From assembly GCA_019120315.1 (NCBI GenBank), contig DWVJ01000028.1:29926-93925 (forward strand): 64,000 bases of DNA. The letters run 5' to 3'. Shown here one piece after another: positions 35,695 to 43,127 of this stretch (the stretch's first letter is position 1; each line of letters begins with the position of its first letter). The DNA is from Candidatus Ruminococcus avistercoris (GTDB taxonomy: Bacteria; Bacillota; Clostridia; Lachnospirales; Lachnospiraceae). Below the pieces are notes generated by a model, which saw only the letters and a list, made by a program, of their open reading frames with translations, was not told where the DNA came from and made no database searches. A program made the position numbers and the translations under genes.

Positions 35695-37284
35695 ATGGCA
35701 CAGACGGCAAAGCTGGTGATCTGCGACGGCAGTCAGAATATCAGCCAAGTTCCGGTGACGGAGGAGACCGTTTATATCGGATGCAAAAAAGAAGGCGGGA
35801 CAGCAGAGATCCAGATCGACTGTCCCTGGCTGGGTGAGCTTCACGGAAAGCTTGTCCGGGAAGAAAATCGGTTTACCTATAAGGATCTGGGGACGGAATT
35901 CGGTACATTTTATAATAATGATCTGAGAATTGGAAGCGAGTCTACGGAATGCGAACATACGGTGGAGCTGGAAGATGGAGACGTGCTGCGGATAGACAAT
36001 CCCGGGGAAAAAGGCCGGGACAGCCGTGCCGCCGTCATCATTTTCCGTGAGAAATTTGATCCTCAGGTGGCGTGGAAAGAACTGTCCCTGACAGACCAGT
36101 ATCAGAACTATTATCTCAGCTGCCGGGAGGAATCCTCCGGAGAGGAGATCCAGGCCCGGGAGCAGGAAGGAGAGCTGCCGGTGCGCTATGCCTTCCTTTC
36201 CCACGAAGGCGGGGACTGGTATGTGGTGGAGCATAATACAAAATTCGGAATCTATGTCAATGGACAGCCGGTGCAGAACCGGCAGGCATTGCATTTCCTG
36301 GATGTGGTGCGGATTGGCAGGACGCTGTTTCTTTTCCTGGGAGACAGACTGATGTACAACCACCATGAGGCGGCCGGGAACCGACTGACCATCCATATCG
36401 AAGAGAGAAGCGTGCGCAATCTGTTCCGGAAAAGGATGCTGCTGGAGAACATTAATCTGTCGGTAAATCCCGGGGAGATGGCGCTGGTGCTGGGAGGATC
36501 CGGCGCCGGAAAAACCACATTCATCAATGCGGTGATGGGCTATGAGAAAGCCCAGGGAAGCATTTCCCTGGATGGGGTGGATGTTTATAAAAATTACAAT
36601 CGGATGAAATATGAGATCGGATTTGTCCCCCAGCAGGACTGGCTGCGGATGGATGATTCTGTACAGGCCACACTGGAAAATGCCGCGGAACTGAAACTTC
36701 CCAAAGATGTGACGGAAGAGGAGCGCAGAAAACGGGTGGAGGAAGTGCTGGAGACGCTGGGCCTGGAGAGTGAAAAGAAATCTCTGGTGTCCAAGCTGTC
36801 GGGCGGTCAGAGGAAGCGGCTCAGCATCGCGGTGGAATACATTGTCAATCCCAGCCTGTTTTTCCTGGATGAACCGGATTCCGGCCTGGATGGCGTCATG
36901 GCCCGCCGCCTGATGGAGTGTCTGCGTACCATCGCGGATCAGGGCAAGACGGTGATTGTGATCACCCATGCTCCGGACCGGGTGATCGATCTGTTTGACA
37001 AGGTGATCGTGCTTGCGAAGGATTCCACAAAAAACGTCGGCCATCTGGCGTTTTATGGTTCTCCGAAAGAGGCGAGAGATTTCTTTGATGCGGATACCAT
37101 GGAAGATGTGGTGCGCAAGATCAACCGCACAGATGAAGGCGGCGAAGGGCTGGCGGATCATTACATAGAAAAATACCGGGAAGCGGAAAGGAGGGGGACC
37201 GATGGAGACACAGAATGTACAACGGCAGGGACGGCTGACCCAGATCAGAGTTTACGTGGGGAAGTTCTTCCGGATCTTTGTTAA
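35695..37284 (+). CDS. Double-FHA domain ABC transporter ATP-binding protein
   Basis: The 529-residue protein contains two N-terminal FHA-like modules (about 5-105 and 160-220; the second has HNTKFGIYVNGQPVQNRQALHFLDVVRIGRTLF), which bind phosphothreonine peptides, and then an ABCG-type ATPase (235-480). Walker A is GGSGAGKTT, signature SGGQRKRLSIAVEY, Walker B LFFLDEPDSGLD and the switch ITHAPDR. FHA plus ABCG ATPase suggests an exporter gated by Ser/Thr phosphorylation; a kinase/PP2C pair lies 12-16 kb away. The frame runs 83 bases into the permease gene; its last 30 residues (RRGTDGDTECTTAG...) look out of frame, and a one-base change in a G5 run would fuse the two. Confidence 0.87.
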   Translation: MAQTAKLVICDGSQNISQVPVTEETVYIGCKKEGGTAEIQIDCPWLGELHGKLVREENRFTYKDLGTEFGTFYNNDLRIGSESTECEHTVELEDGDVLRIDNPGEKGRDSRAAVIIFREKFDPQVAWKELSLTDQYQNYYLSCREESSGEEIQAREQEGELPVRYAFLSHEGGDWYVVEHNTKFGIYVNGQPVQNRQALHFLDVVRIGRTLFLFLGDRLMYNHHEAAGNRLTIHIEERSVRNLFRKRMLLENINLSVNPGEMALVLGGSGAGKTTFINAVMGYEKAQGSISLDGVDVYKNYNRMKYEIGFVPQQDWLRMDDSVQATLENAAELKLPKDVTEEERRKRVEEVLETLGLESEKKSLVSKLSGGQRKRLSIAVEYIVNPSLFFLDEPDSGLDGVMARRLMECLRTIADQGKTVIVITHAPDRVIDLFDKVIVLAKDSTKNVGHLAFYGSPKEARDFFDADTMEDVVRKINRTDEGGEGLADHYIEKYREAERRGTDGDTECTTAGTADPDQSLRGEVLPDLC

Positions 37285-38149
37285 TGAAAAAAACTGGAAA
37301 ATCATTCTGTTTGCGGTTATCGTATCGCTGATTCTTTCCTTTGTGCTGAAGGATTCCATGTTCGTCACCAAGGAAAGCACCCGGACGGGGTTCTTTGCCA
37401 TGGTAACGGCCTGTATCTGGATCGGTATCTTTAATTCCATCCAGGAGGTCTGCAAGGAGCGGCAGGTGATCAAGCGGGAACACCGGACGGGGCTGCATAT
37501 CACCTCCTATGTGGCGGCGCATATGATATATCAGGGTGCCATCTGTCTGGTGCAGGCGCTGGTGATGGTGATTTTCTACAGTATCTTCCTAAAATTTCCC
37601 GCTCAGGGGCTGGTCACAGGAAGCTTTCATGTGGATTTTTTCATCAGCATGTTTCTGGTGCTTTTCGCTGCGGATATGCTGGGGATCGCCGTGTCTTCCC
37701 TGGTAAAGACCACCACGGCGGCCATGACGGTGATGCCTTTTATCCTGATTGTACAGCTGATTTTTTCAGGATCCATCTTCCCTATTACAGGGCAGGCGAA
37801 GATCCTCTCTGACCTGACCATCAGCAAATGGGGACAGCGGGTACTGTGCATCGAGGCAAATCTGAATGAACTGCCGTCGGAGATCCTGGATTCTGAACTG
37901 GAAATGCTGGAAAGCATCGGAGGGCTGCAGAAGATTCTGGATGATTTGCCCGAAGAAGATGTGAAAAACTTTCAGGAGGAAGGATACGCTCTGCTGGAGG
38001 AATTCGTTCACGATTATACGTACCGTAAAATCTATCAGTACGAGGCGCCCCTTGTGCTGCGAAGATGGGGCTATCTGCTGATTTTCTCGCTGGCTTATGC
38101 GCTGGCTGCGGTGGTCAGCCTGGAATTTATCGACCGGGACAGACGGTAG
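37202..38149 (+). CDS. ABC-2 type (ABCG-like) permease of the FHA exporter
   Basis: This 315-residue membrane protein has six helices (about 34-50, 64-85, 110-135, 150-175, 182-202, 285-305) and a large external segment before the last helix (about 215-285, LPSEILDSELEMLESIGGLQKILDDLPEEDV). IGIFNSIQEVCKERQVIKREHRTGLHITSYV is typical of ABCG/ABC-2 permeases, which begin with a connecting helix and E-helix of this kind. RBS AAAGGAGGGGGACC supports a separate start within the end of the ATPase gene. It should pair with the FHA-ATPase as an exporter; the substrate is unknown. Confidence 0.88.
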   Translation: METQNVQRQGRLTQIRVYVGKFFRIFVNEKNWKIILFAVIVSLILSFVLKDSMFVTKESTRTGFFAMVTACIWIGIFNSIQEVCKERQVIKREHRTGLHITSYVAAHMIYQGAICLVQALVMVIFYSIFLKFPAQGLVTGSFHVDFFISMFLVLFAADMLGIAVSSLVKTTTAAMTVMPFILIVQLIFSGSIFPITGQAKILSDLTISKWGQRVLCIEANLNELPSEILDSELEMLESIGGLQKILDDLPEEDVKNFQEEGYALLEEFVHDYTYRKIYQYEAPLVLRRWGYLLIFSLAYALAAVVSLEFIDRDRR

Positions 38150-38173
38150 CGTTCCGGTCTCGGAGGACAGCTT

Positions 38174-38572
38174 ATGAGAGAAGAAATGAATCAAAAGGAA
38201 GAACGCTCAGAAAAAGAAATCCTGCAGGAACAGCTGGAATGTGCCAGAAAGCAGATGCGATACAGCCGTGTTACCTGTATCATGGCCACAGTCATGGCGC
38301 TGGCGCTGGTGATTTCCGCCGTTTTTGTGGTACCGTCGCTGAACCGGGCGGCGGATTCCATCGCCCAGGTGTCCGGACAGCTGGAAGAACTGCAGCTGCA
38401 GGATCTTGAACTGGCAGAAACGTTAAAAGACATTGATGAGTTCGTTATCACCAGTGAAAAAGGCGTGCAAAAAACCATCGAAAAACTGGATGCGGTGGAT
38501 CTGGAAAAGCTGAACGAAGCCATCGAGGCGCTGCGCAATGTGGTGGAACCGCTGCGCCGGATTTTCGGATAG
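38174..38572 (+). CDS. Small membrane-anchored coiled-coil protein, 132 aa
   Basis: ATG 38174 follows GGAGGACAG. Residues 1-32 are hydrophilic, 34-54 form a single membrane helix (CIMATVMALALVISAVFVVP), and the rest is a coiled coil (SIAQVSGQLEELQLQDLELAETLKDIDEF...) ending in a regular amphipathic repeat (IEKLDAVDLEKLNEAIEALRNVVEPLRRIFG). The sequence matches no named family I know; it resembles small methyl-accepting or DUF948-like helices. It is 24 bases after the permease and is likely co-transcribed, so it may be an accessory subunit of the FHA exporter. Confidence 0.72.
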   Translation: MREEMNQKEERSEKEILQEQLECARKQMRYSRVTCIMATVMALALVISAVFVVPSLNRAADSIAQVSGQLEELQLQDLELAETLKDIDEFVITSEKGVQKTIEKLDAVDLEKLNEAIEALRNVVEPLRRIFG

Positions 38573-38593
38573 CGTAAATACGACTCCGGCGGA

Positions 38594-38622
38594 TTGACAA
38601 GGCCGGGGAATGGTGTTATAGT
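38594..38622 (+). promoter_or_regulatory. Sigma-A promoter of the dapA-dapB leader
   Basis: Consensus TTGACA (38594-38599), 17 bases, TATAGT (38617-38622) with an extended TGT upstream of the -10. It starts the lysine riboswitch transcript. Confidence 0.88.
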
Positions 38623-38648
38623 TATTTTTAAATAAAAAACAAATGGAA

Positions 38649-38812
38649 AGATAGAGGTTGCATGATTCATCAGTACCTCGCCGGATGCTTCGGGAGCAGG
38701 AGAAAGCGCGGGAAAGGGGATCGTGCCGAAAGGGTATGATGCCGCAGATTATATCCTTGGGCATAGGGTGAAGAACCATATGACTGTCATCAGTGAGGAT
38801 GGAGCGCTATCT
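38649..38812 (+). promoter_or_regulatory. Lysine riboswitch (L-box)
   Basis: The leader has the lysine aptamer hallmarks in order: AGATAG...AGAGGTTGCA, CATCAGTA, the GGAGAAAGC region, GTGCCGAAAGG, CCTTGGGCATAGGGTGAAGAACC, GACTGTCATCAGTGAGGATGGAGCGCTATC. The outer stem P1 forms between AGATAG (38649-38654) and CTATCT (38807-38812). High lysine should stabilise the aptamer and let the downstream terminator form, shutting off dapA-dapB. Confidence 0.95.
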
Positions 38813-38851
38813 GAAGCAGAACGTGTAGGGAAATTCCTATATGAATCCTTT

Positions 38852-38884
38852 GGAGGCGGACGATACGTACGCCTCTTCTTTTCG
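38852..38884 (+). terminator. Riboswitch-controlled terminator before dapA
   Basis: GAGGCG pairs with CGCCTC and is followed by TTCTTTTC, between aptamer and dapA RBS. This is the expression platform of the lysine riboswitch; the region between (AACGTGTAGGG...CCTATATG) can form the alternative structure. Confidence 0.85.
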
Positions 38885-38907
38885 TTTAATTTCAGGAGGA
38901 AAGGAAT

Positions 38908-39801
38908 ATGGCAATTTTTAAAGGAGCCGGAGTAGCCCTGGTTACTCCCATGCACGAGGACTTATCAATCAATTATGAAAAACTGGATGAACTTCTGGAG
39001 GAGCAGATCGCAGCAGGCACCGATGCTATTATTATCTGCGGCACCACCGGCGAATCTGCCACGCTGTCAGAAAAAGAGCATCTGGATGCGATTAAATTTA
39101 CCATTGAGCGGGTAAAAGGCAGAATCCCTGTGATCGCCGGCACCGGTTCCAATTCCACCCATACGGCAGTGGAGATGTCGAAGGAAGCGGCGGAAAACGG
39201 AGCAGACGGACTGCTGGTGGTAACGCCCTACTATAATAAAGGCACACAGAACGGACTGATCAGACACTACACCACCATCGCCAATGCGGTGGATAAACCG
39301 ATTATCATGTACAATGTTCCCAGCAGAACAGGCTGCAACCTGCTTCCGCCCACAGTGGCCGCTCTGTTTAAAGAGGTGGAAAATATTGTGGGTATCAAAG
39401 AAGCCACGGGAAATATTTCTCAGGTTGCCAAGGTGATGGAACTGACAGACGGAAAGATCGATCTGTATTCCGGAAACGACGATCAGATCGTACCGCTGCT
39501 TTCTCTTGGCGGCATCGGCGTGATCTCCGTGCTCTCCAACGTGGCTCCCAGGGAAGCTCATGATATTGTCATGAAATTCCTGGAGGGGGATATTGCGGGA
39601 AGCCGCGATCTGCAGCTGAAGTCACTGGAGCTGATCGATGCTCTGTTCTGTGAAGTCAATCCCATTCCGGTCAAGGCCGCTTTGAATCTGATGGGTAAGG
39701 AAGTAGGCCCCTTAAGAGGACCGCTGACGGAGATGGAGCCGCAGAACCAGGAGCGGCTGGCGAAGGCCATGAGAGCGTACGGCATTCAGGTAGTGAAATA
39801 G
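38908..39801 (+). CDS. dapA: 4-hydroxy-tetrahydrodipicolinate synthase
   Basis: DapA condenses pyruvate with aspartate semialdehyde, the first committed step of diaminopimelate and lysine synthesis. The 297-residue TIM barrel has the Schiff-base Lys164 in VGIKEATGN, the catalytic triad Tyr135 (MYNVPSRTG), Thr46/47 (CGTTGES) and Tyr108/109 (TPYYNK), and Arg140 for substrate. RBS AGGAGGAAAGGAAT lies just before the ATG. It is governed by the lysine riboswitch and is followed by dapB 12 bases later. Normal length. Confidence 0.98.
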   Translation: MAIFKGAGVALVTPMHEDLSINYEKLDELLEEQIAAGTDAIIICGTTGESATLSEKEHLDAIKFTIERVKGRIPVIAGTGSNSTHTAVEMSKEAAENGADGLLVVTPYYNKGTQNGLIRHYTTIANAVDKPIIMYNVPSRTGCNLLPPTVAALFKEVENIVGIKEATGNISQVAKVMELTDGKIDLYSGNDDQIVPLLSLGGIGVISVLSNVAPREAHDIVMKFLEGDIAGSRDLQLKSLELIDALFCEVNPIPVKAALNLMGKEVGPLRGPLTEMEPQNQERLAKAMRAYGIQVVK

Positions 39802-39813
39802 GAGGAAGAGGAC

Positions 39814-40575
39814 ATGGTCAGAATTATTATGCATGGCTGCAACGGCCATATGGGTCAGGTGATCAGCCAGCTGGTGAGAGATGACAAAGACGCTGAAATT
39901 GTGGCGGGGATCGATATCGCCGATACCAGGGATAACGGATATCCGGTATTTACCGATGTGGAAAAGTGCGATGTGGATGCGGATGTGATCATTGATTTTT
40001 CCACGGCAGCGGCAGTGGATGGTATTTTAGACTATAGCGTAAAGCGCAGACTGCCGATTGTGCTGTGTACCACCGGCCTGTCAGAAGAGCAGCTGGCGAA
40101 GGTGGAAGAGGCGGCCAAAGAGACGGCGGTGCTGAAGTCCGCCAACATGTCCATGGGTATCAATCTGCTGCTGAAGCTTCTGAAAGATGCGGCCAGAGTG
40201 CTGGCGCCGGCCGGATTTGATATGGAAATCGTGGAACGCCATCACAGACTGAAAGTGGACGCACCCAGCGGAACGGCGCTGGCGCTGGCGGACAGTCTCA
40301 ATGAGGCCATGGGAAATCAGTACGAATATAAATTTGACAGGAGTCAGGAACGCAAAAAAAGAGAAGATCTGGAGATCGGTATCTCAGCGGTGCGCGGCGG
40401 CACTATCGTCGGAGACCACGAGGTTATCTTCGCCGGCCCGGACGAAGTAATCGAATTTAAGCACACAGCTTATTCCAAGGCAGTCTTTGGAAAAGGCGCC
40501 GTGCAGGCGGCGAAATTCCTGAAGGGGAAAGGCGCAGGGCGTTTCGATATGAGCGATGTCATTGCTGATGCGTAA
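39814..40575 (+). CDS. dapB: 4-hydroxy-tetrahydrodipicolinate reductase
   Basis: DapB reduces the DapA product with NAD(P)H. The 253-residue protein has the N-terminal nucleotide fold (IIMHGCNGHMGQ), CTTGLSEEQL and the substrate motif ERHHRLKVDAPSGTALALAD with the catalytic His and Lys, plus SAVRGGTIVGDHEVIFAGPDE of the C-terminal domain. The RBS GGAGGAAGAGG and 12-base spacing put it in the dapA operon. Together the two enzymes lead into DAP for cell wall and lysine. Confidence 0.97.
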   Translation: MVRIIMHGCNGHMGQVISQLVRDDKDAEIVAGIDIADTRDNGYPVFTDVEKCDVDADVIIDFSTAAAVDGILDYSVKRRLPIVLCTTGLSEEQLAKVEEAAKETAVLKSANMSMGINLLLKLLKDAARVLAPAGFDMEIVERHHRLKVDAPSGTALALADSLNEAMGNQYEYKFDRSQERKKREDLEIGISAVRGGTIVGDHEVIFAGPDEVIEFKHTAYSKAVFGKGAVQAAKFLKGKGAGRFDMSDVIADA

Positions 40576-40660
40576 AAACTGACATTTTTTTGTATAAATT
40601 CCGGCAGATCCGAGAATATTAATAGCATCGAAATCTGAAAAGAGAAAAGGAGACGATGTT

Positions 40661-41047
40661 ATGAGAGCTTGGAAAAAGTGGATGCTGGGACTGATGCTGA
40701 CTGCTGCAGTATGTTTCATGGCAGGCTGCGGCGATGACGCCGCGATGGATAACAATACCAACAACGAGCAGGAACATACAGACGACTCGCAGCAGGAGCA
40801 GAATACGGATGACGGCAATGTGAATGACGTCACCGACGGCGAGGATTCGAAAGACGCCGCGGATGATAATAATATCATCGAGGACGCCGGCGAGGGAATC
40901 GAGGATCTGGGAGAGGGCGTGGAAGACCTGGGAGAGGACGCGGCCGATGACGGGCGCGATACGGTTCGGGAAGAGGATGAAAACCAGGCGGACGCCGACC
41001 GGGAAGCGGCGCAGGAGGAAGAAAGAGCAGCCAGCGATAATCCGTAA
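40661..41047 (+). CDS. Acidic low-complexity lipoprotein
   Basis: The 128-residue product starts with a signal peptide and lipobox (CFMAGCGDD, acylated Cys23). The remainder is a very acidic N/Q/D/E-rich chain with short repeats (EGIEDLGEGVEDLGEDA). No domain is recognised; most of it should be disordered outside the membrane. ATG 40661 has RBS AAGGAG at 8 bases. It is 85 bases after dapB and ends at a terminator, so it may be in or next to the dap transcript. Confidence 0.8.
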   Translation: MRAWKKWMLGLMLTAAVCFMAGCGDDAAMDNNTNNEQEHTDDSQQEQNTDDGNVNDVTDGEDSKDAADDNNIIEDAGEGIEDLGEGVEDLGEDAADDGRDTVREEDENQADADREAAQEEERAASDNP

Positions 41048-41055
41048 ACAAAACC

Positions 41056-41103
41056 AAAAGGCAGGCTGCCATTGTCAGAAAAAGACAGTGGCGGCCTTTT
41101 TTT
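41056..41103 (+). terminator. Intrinsic terminator after the lipoprotein gene
   Basis: AAAAGGC-GCTGCCATTGTC pairs with GACAGTGGC-GGCCTTTT over a long interrupted stem, followed by seven T residues. Confidence 0.9.
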
Positions 41104-41123
41104 CTGAACAGAGGGAGGAAATT

Positions 41124-41900
41124 ATGCGGTTTCGGCCATGTATCGATATACATAATGGAAAAGTAAAACAGATTGTGGGGGGGAGCCTGCGGGATGAGAT
41201 GGACCAGGCAGAGGAAAATTTTGTGGCAGAACAGGACGGCGCCTTTTACGCCGGACTTTACCGGAGTTATGGGATCCGGGGCGGCCATGTGATTTTGCTG
41301 AATGCAGCGGACTCTCCCTATTATGAAGGGACAAAGGCTCAGGCGCTGTCAGCCCTTGGCGCGTATCCGGGAGGACTGCAGGCGGGAGGAGGTATCCGGC
41401 CGGAAAACGCAGAGGAATTTCTGAAAGCAGGAGCCAGCCATGTGATCGTCACGTCCTACGTTTTCCGGGATGGAGAAATATCCTGGCAAAATCTGCAGAA
41501 CATGGTAAAGGCGGTGGGAAAGGAGCGTCTGGTTCTGGATCTGAGCTGCCGCAAGAGGGACGGTGACTATTATATTGTGACGGATCGCTGGCAGAAATTT
41601 ACTGATGTGACGGTTACGCCGTCAGTTTTGGATGAACTGTCCGGCTGGTGTGATGAGTTTCTGATCCATGCGGTGGATGTGGAGGGAAAAGCCTCCGGCG
41701 TGGATACGGAACTGATCCGGATTCTGGAGCGGCACAAGACAAATCCCATCACCTATGCGGGAGGCGTAGGGTCTTATGAGGATCTTTACCGGCTGCGGGA
41801 TGCAGGAGAAAACCGCATCGATGTGACGGTGGGCAGCGCGCTGGATCTTTTCGGAGGGCCGATGAAATTTGAAAAAGTCCTGCAGATCTGCCGGGAATAA
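41124..41900 (+). CDS. hisA: HisA-family isomerase, eukaryote-like subtype (ProFAR isomerase)
   Basis: The 258-residue TIM barrel (ATG 41124, RBS GGGAGGAAATT) begins MRFRPCIDIHNGKVKQIVGGSL and contains GGHVILLN, LQAGGGIRPENAEEFLKAGASHVIVTSYVF and ITYAGGVGSYEDL. These match the fungal/plant HIS6-like version of phosphoribosylformimino-5-aminoimidazole carboxamide ribotide isomerase in histidine synthesis more than ordinary bacterial HisA. The catalytic Asp in CIDIHNG is present. It stands alone here with no other his gene; it could supply the step for a split pathway. The track frame (358 aa) begins inside the preceding lipoprotein in another frame and is wrong. Confidence 0.87.
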   Translation: MRFRPCIDIHNGKVKQIVGGSLRDEMDQAEENFVAEQDGAFYAGLYRSYGIRGGHVILLNAADSPYYEGTKAQALSALGAYPGGLQAGGGIRPENAEEFLKAGASHVIVTSYVFRDGEISWQNLQNMVKAVGKERLVLDLSCRKRDGDYYIVTDRWQKFTDVTVTPSVLDELSGWCDEFLIHAVDVEGKASGVDTELIRILERHKTNPITYAGGVGSYEDLYRLRDAGENRIDVTVGSALDLFGGPMKFEKVLQICRE

Positions 41901-42083
41901 AAGGGAGAAATCATACATTTGAGGTAGATTTTACCTGGATTACATGTTTTTTGCCTGGATTTTGTGTAAAATAAAAAATGGATGCGAAAAAATCGTTCTG
42001 AGAAAATCTGCTGCAGCGTCAGCCAAGAGGAAGCATTCGGTAAGAAAAAAGAAAAAAGGGTAGAAAATCTACAGGGAGAAAAC

Positions 42084-42962
42084 ATGGGACAGGAGAGTTT
42101 TTTATTTGCGGTTCGTTCAAAATACAAAGAATTAAGACCTTCCGAGCAGAAGACGGCTGATATCATACTGGAAAAAGGACGGGATATGACAAATTGGTCC
42201 ATCGATGAATTTGCCAGGGAGGCAGGCGTCAGTCAGCCCACCGTGATCCGGTTTGCCAGGGCAATGGGGCTGAAAGGATATCGGGAACTGAAAAACCGTG
42301 TGCTGGAAGAATATGCGAAAACCGACGCATCTAAAGAAGAGCGTATTCTGGATTATCCGATAAAACGGGAGGATAAGCTGGTGGAAATTCCGGCTAAAGT
42401 CATTTTGACCAACATGCGTCATCTGGAGGAAATGCTGCAGGCGGTATCTACTTACGAATACGTACGGGCGGTGAATGCACTGGCACAGGCGGACAATATT
42501 TCGGTCTACGCAGTGGAGAATTCTTCCTGCACGGCGGAGGACTTTACTGCCAAGATGGCTTATATCGGAAAACAGGTGTATTTCAACAAAGACGGGTACA
42601 TGCAGATGGTCAACGCCAGGAATCTGACGAAACGAGACGTGGCTATCGGCATTTCCCATACGGGGCAGTCCAAACATACGGTATCGGCCTTAAAGCGCGC
42701 AAAGGAAGCCGGGGCGCTGACGATTTCCATCACCAATTTTGAGCAGTCGCTGATCAATAAATATGCGGATATCATTTTGTGCACGGGGAACGAGCAGTAT
42801 ATGTACGGCAATGCAATCTTTTCCAGGAGCGCCCAGATCTCTTTGGTGGATATGCTGTATCTGGGCGTGTTCCTGACGGATTATGATTATTATGCGGATC
42901 GGGTGAATAAAAACTGGAATAATATCCAGGATCTGGTATACGGAAAAGAAGATACAATATAA
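42084..42962 (+). CDS. RpiR-family transcriptional regulator (HTH-SIS)
   Basis: The 292-residue protein has an N-terminal HTH_6 domain (LRPSEQKTADIILEKGRDMTNWSIDEFAREAGVSQPTVIRFARAMGLKGYRELK) and a C-terminal SIS sugar-phosphate-type domain (about 130-265; VAIGISHTGQSKHTVSALKRAKEAGALTISITN). SIS domains sense phosphorylated sugars or related ligands. ATG 42084 has RBS CAGGGAGAAAAC; the frame upstream is unsupported. It precedes a same-strand ABC importer and dehydrogenase, and probably controls them through the inverted repeat at 43069. Confidence 0.92.
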   Translation: MGQESFLFAVRSKYKELRPSEQKTADIILEKGRDMTNWSIDEFAREAGVSQPTVIRFARAMGLKGYRELKNRVLEEYAKTDASKEERILDYPIKREDKLVEIPAKVILTNMRHLEEMLQAVSTYEYVRAVNALAQADNISVYAVENSSCTAEDFTAKMAYIGKQVYFNKDGYMQMVNARNLTKRDVAIGISHTGQSKHTVSALKRAKEAGALTISITNFEQSLINKYADIILCTGNEQYMYGNAIFSRSAQISLVDMLYLGVFLTDYDYYADRVNKNWNNIQDLVYGKEDTI

Positions 42963-42984
42963 TAATATGTAGGAAAACTACATG

Positions 42985-43044
42985 GTAAAAATCACAGGAA
43001 GTGTAAAATTTTGAAAAAGAATTTACCTTCCTGTGATTTTTTTT
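42985..43044 (+). terminator. Terminator of the RpiR gene
   Basis: AAAAATCACAGGAAG pairs with TTCCTGTGATTTTT around a second inner stem (GTAAAATT/AATTTAC), then a T8 run. It separates the regulator from the transporter operon. Confidence 0.85.
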
Positions 43045-43068
43045 GCGGGAAAAATTTTTTATAGTGAA

Positions 43069-43093
43069 TCTGCGGCGTGGGAAATCACGCAGA
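43069..43093 (+). promoter_or_regulatory. Inverted repeat, candidate operator for the ABC importer
   Basis: TCTGCG(GC)GTG and CAC-GCAGA form an interrupted dyad just after a TATAGT -10-like box (43060-43065) with no good -35. A repeat overlapping the start of transcription next to an RpiR gene fits an RpiR operator. Confidence 0.45.
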
Positions 43094-43127
43094 AAACGGA
43101 AAAGAAAAAGGAGATTATGGAAAGATT

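Noticed and set aside
38573-38907. T-box or unknown leader before dapA
   Set aside because: The order of conserved boxes matches the lysine riboswitch; no T-box motif (AGGGTGGNACCGCG) is present.
40824-41900. 358-aa ORF covering the lipoprotein tail and HisA
   Set aside because: The first 100 residues overlap the lipoprotein in another frame and cross a terminator; HisA starts at 41124 with a good RBS.
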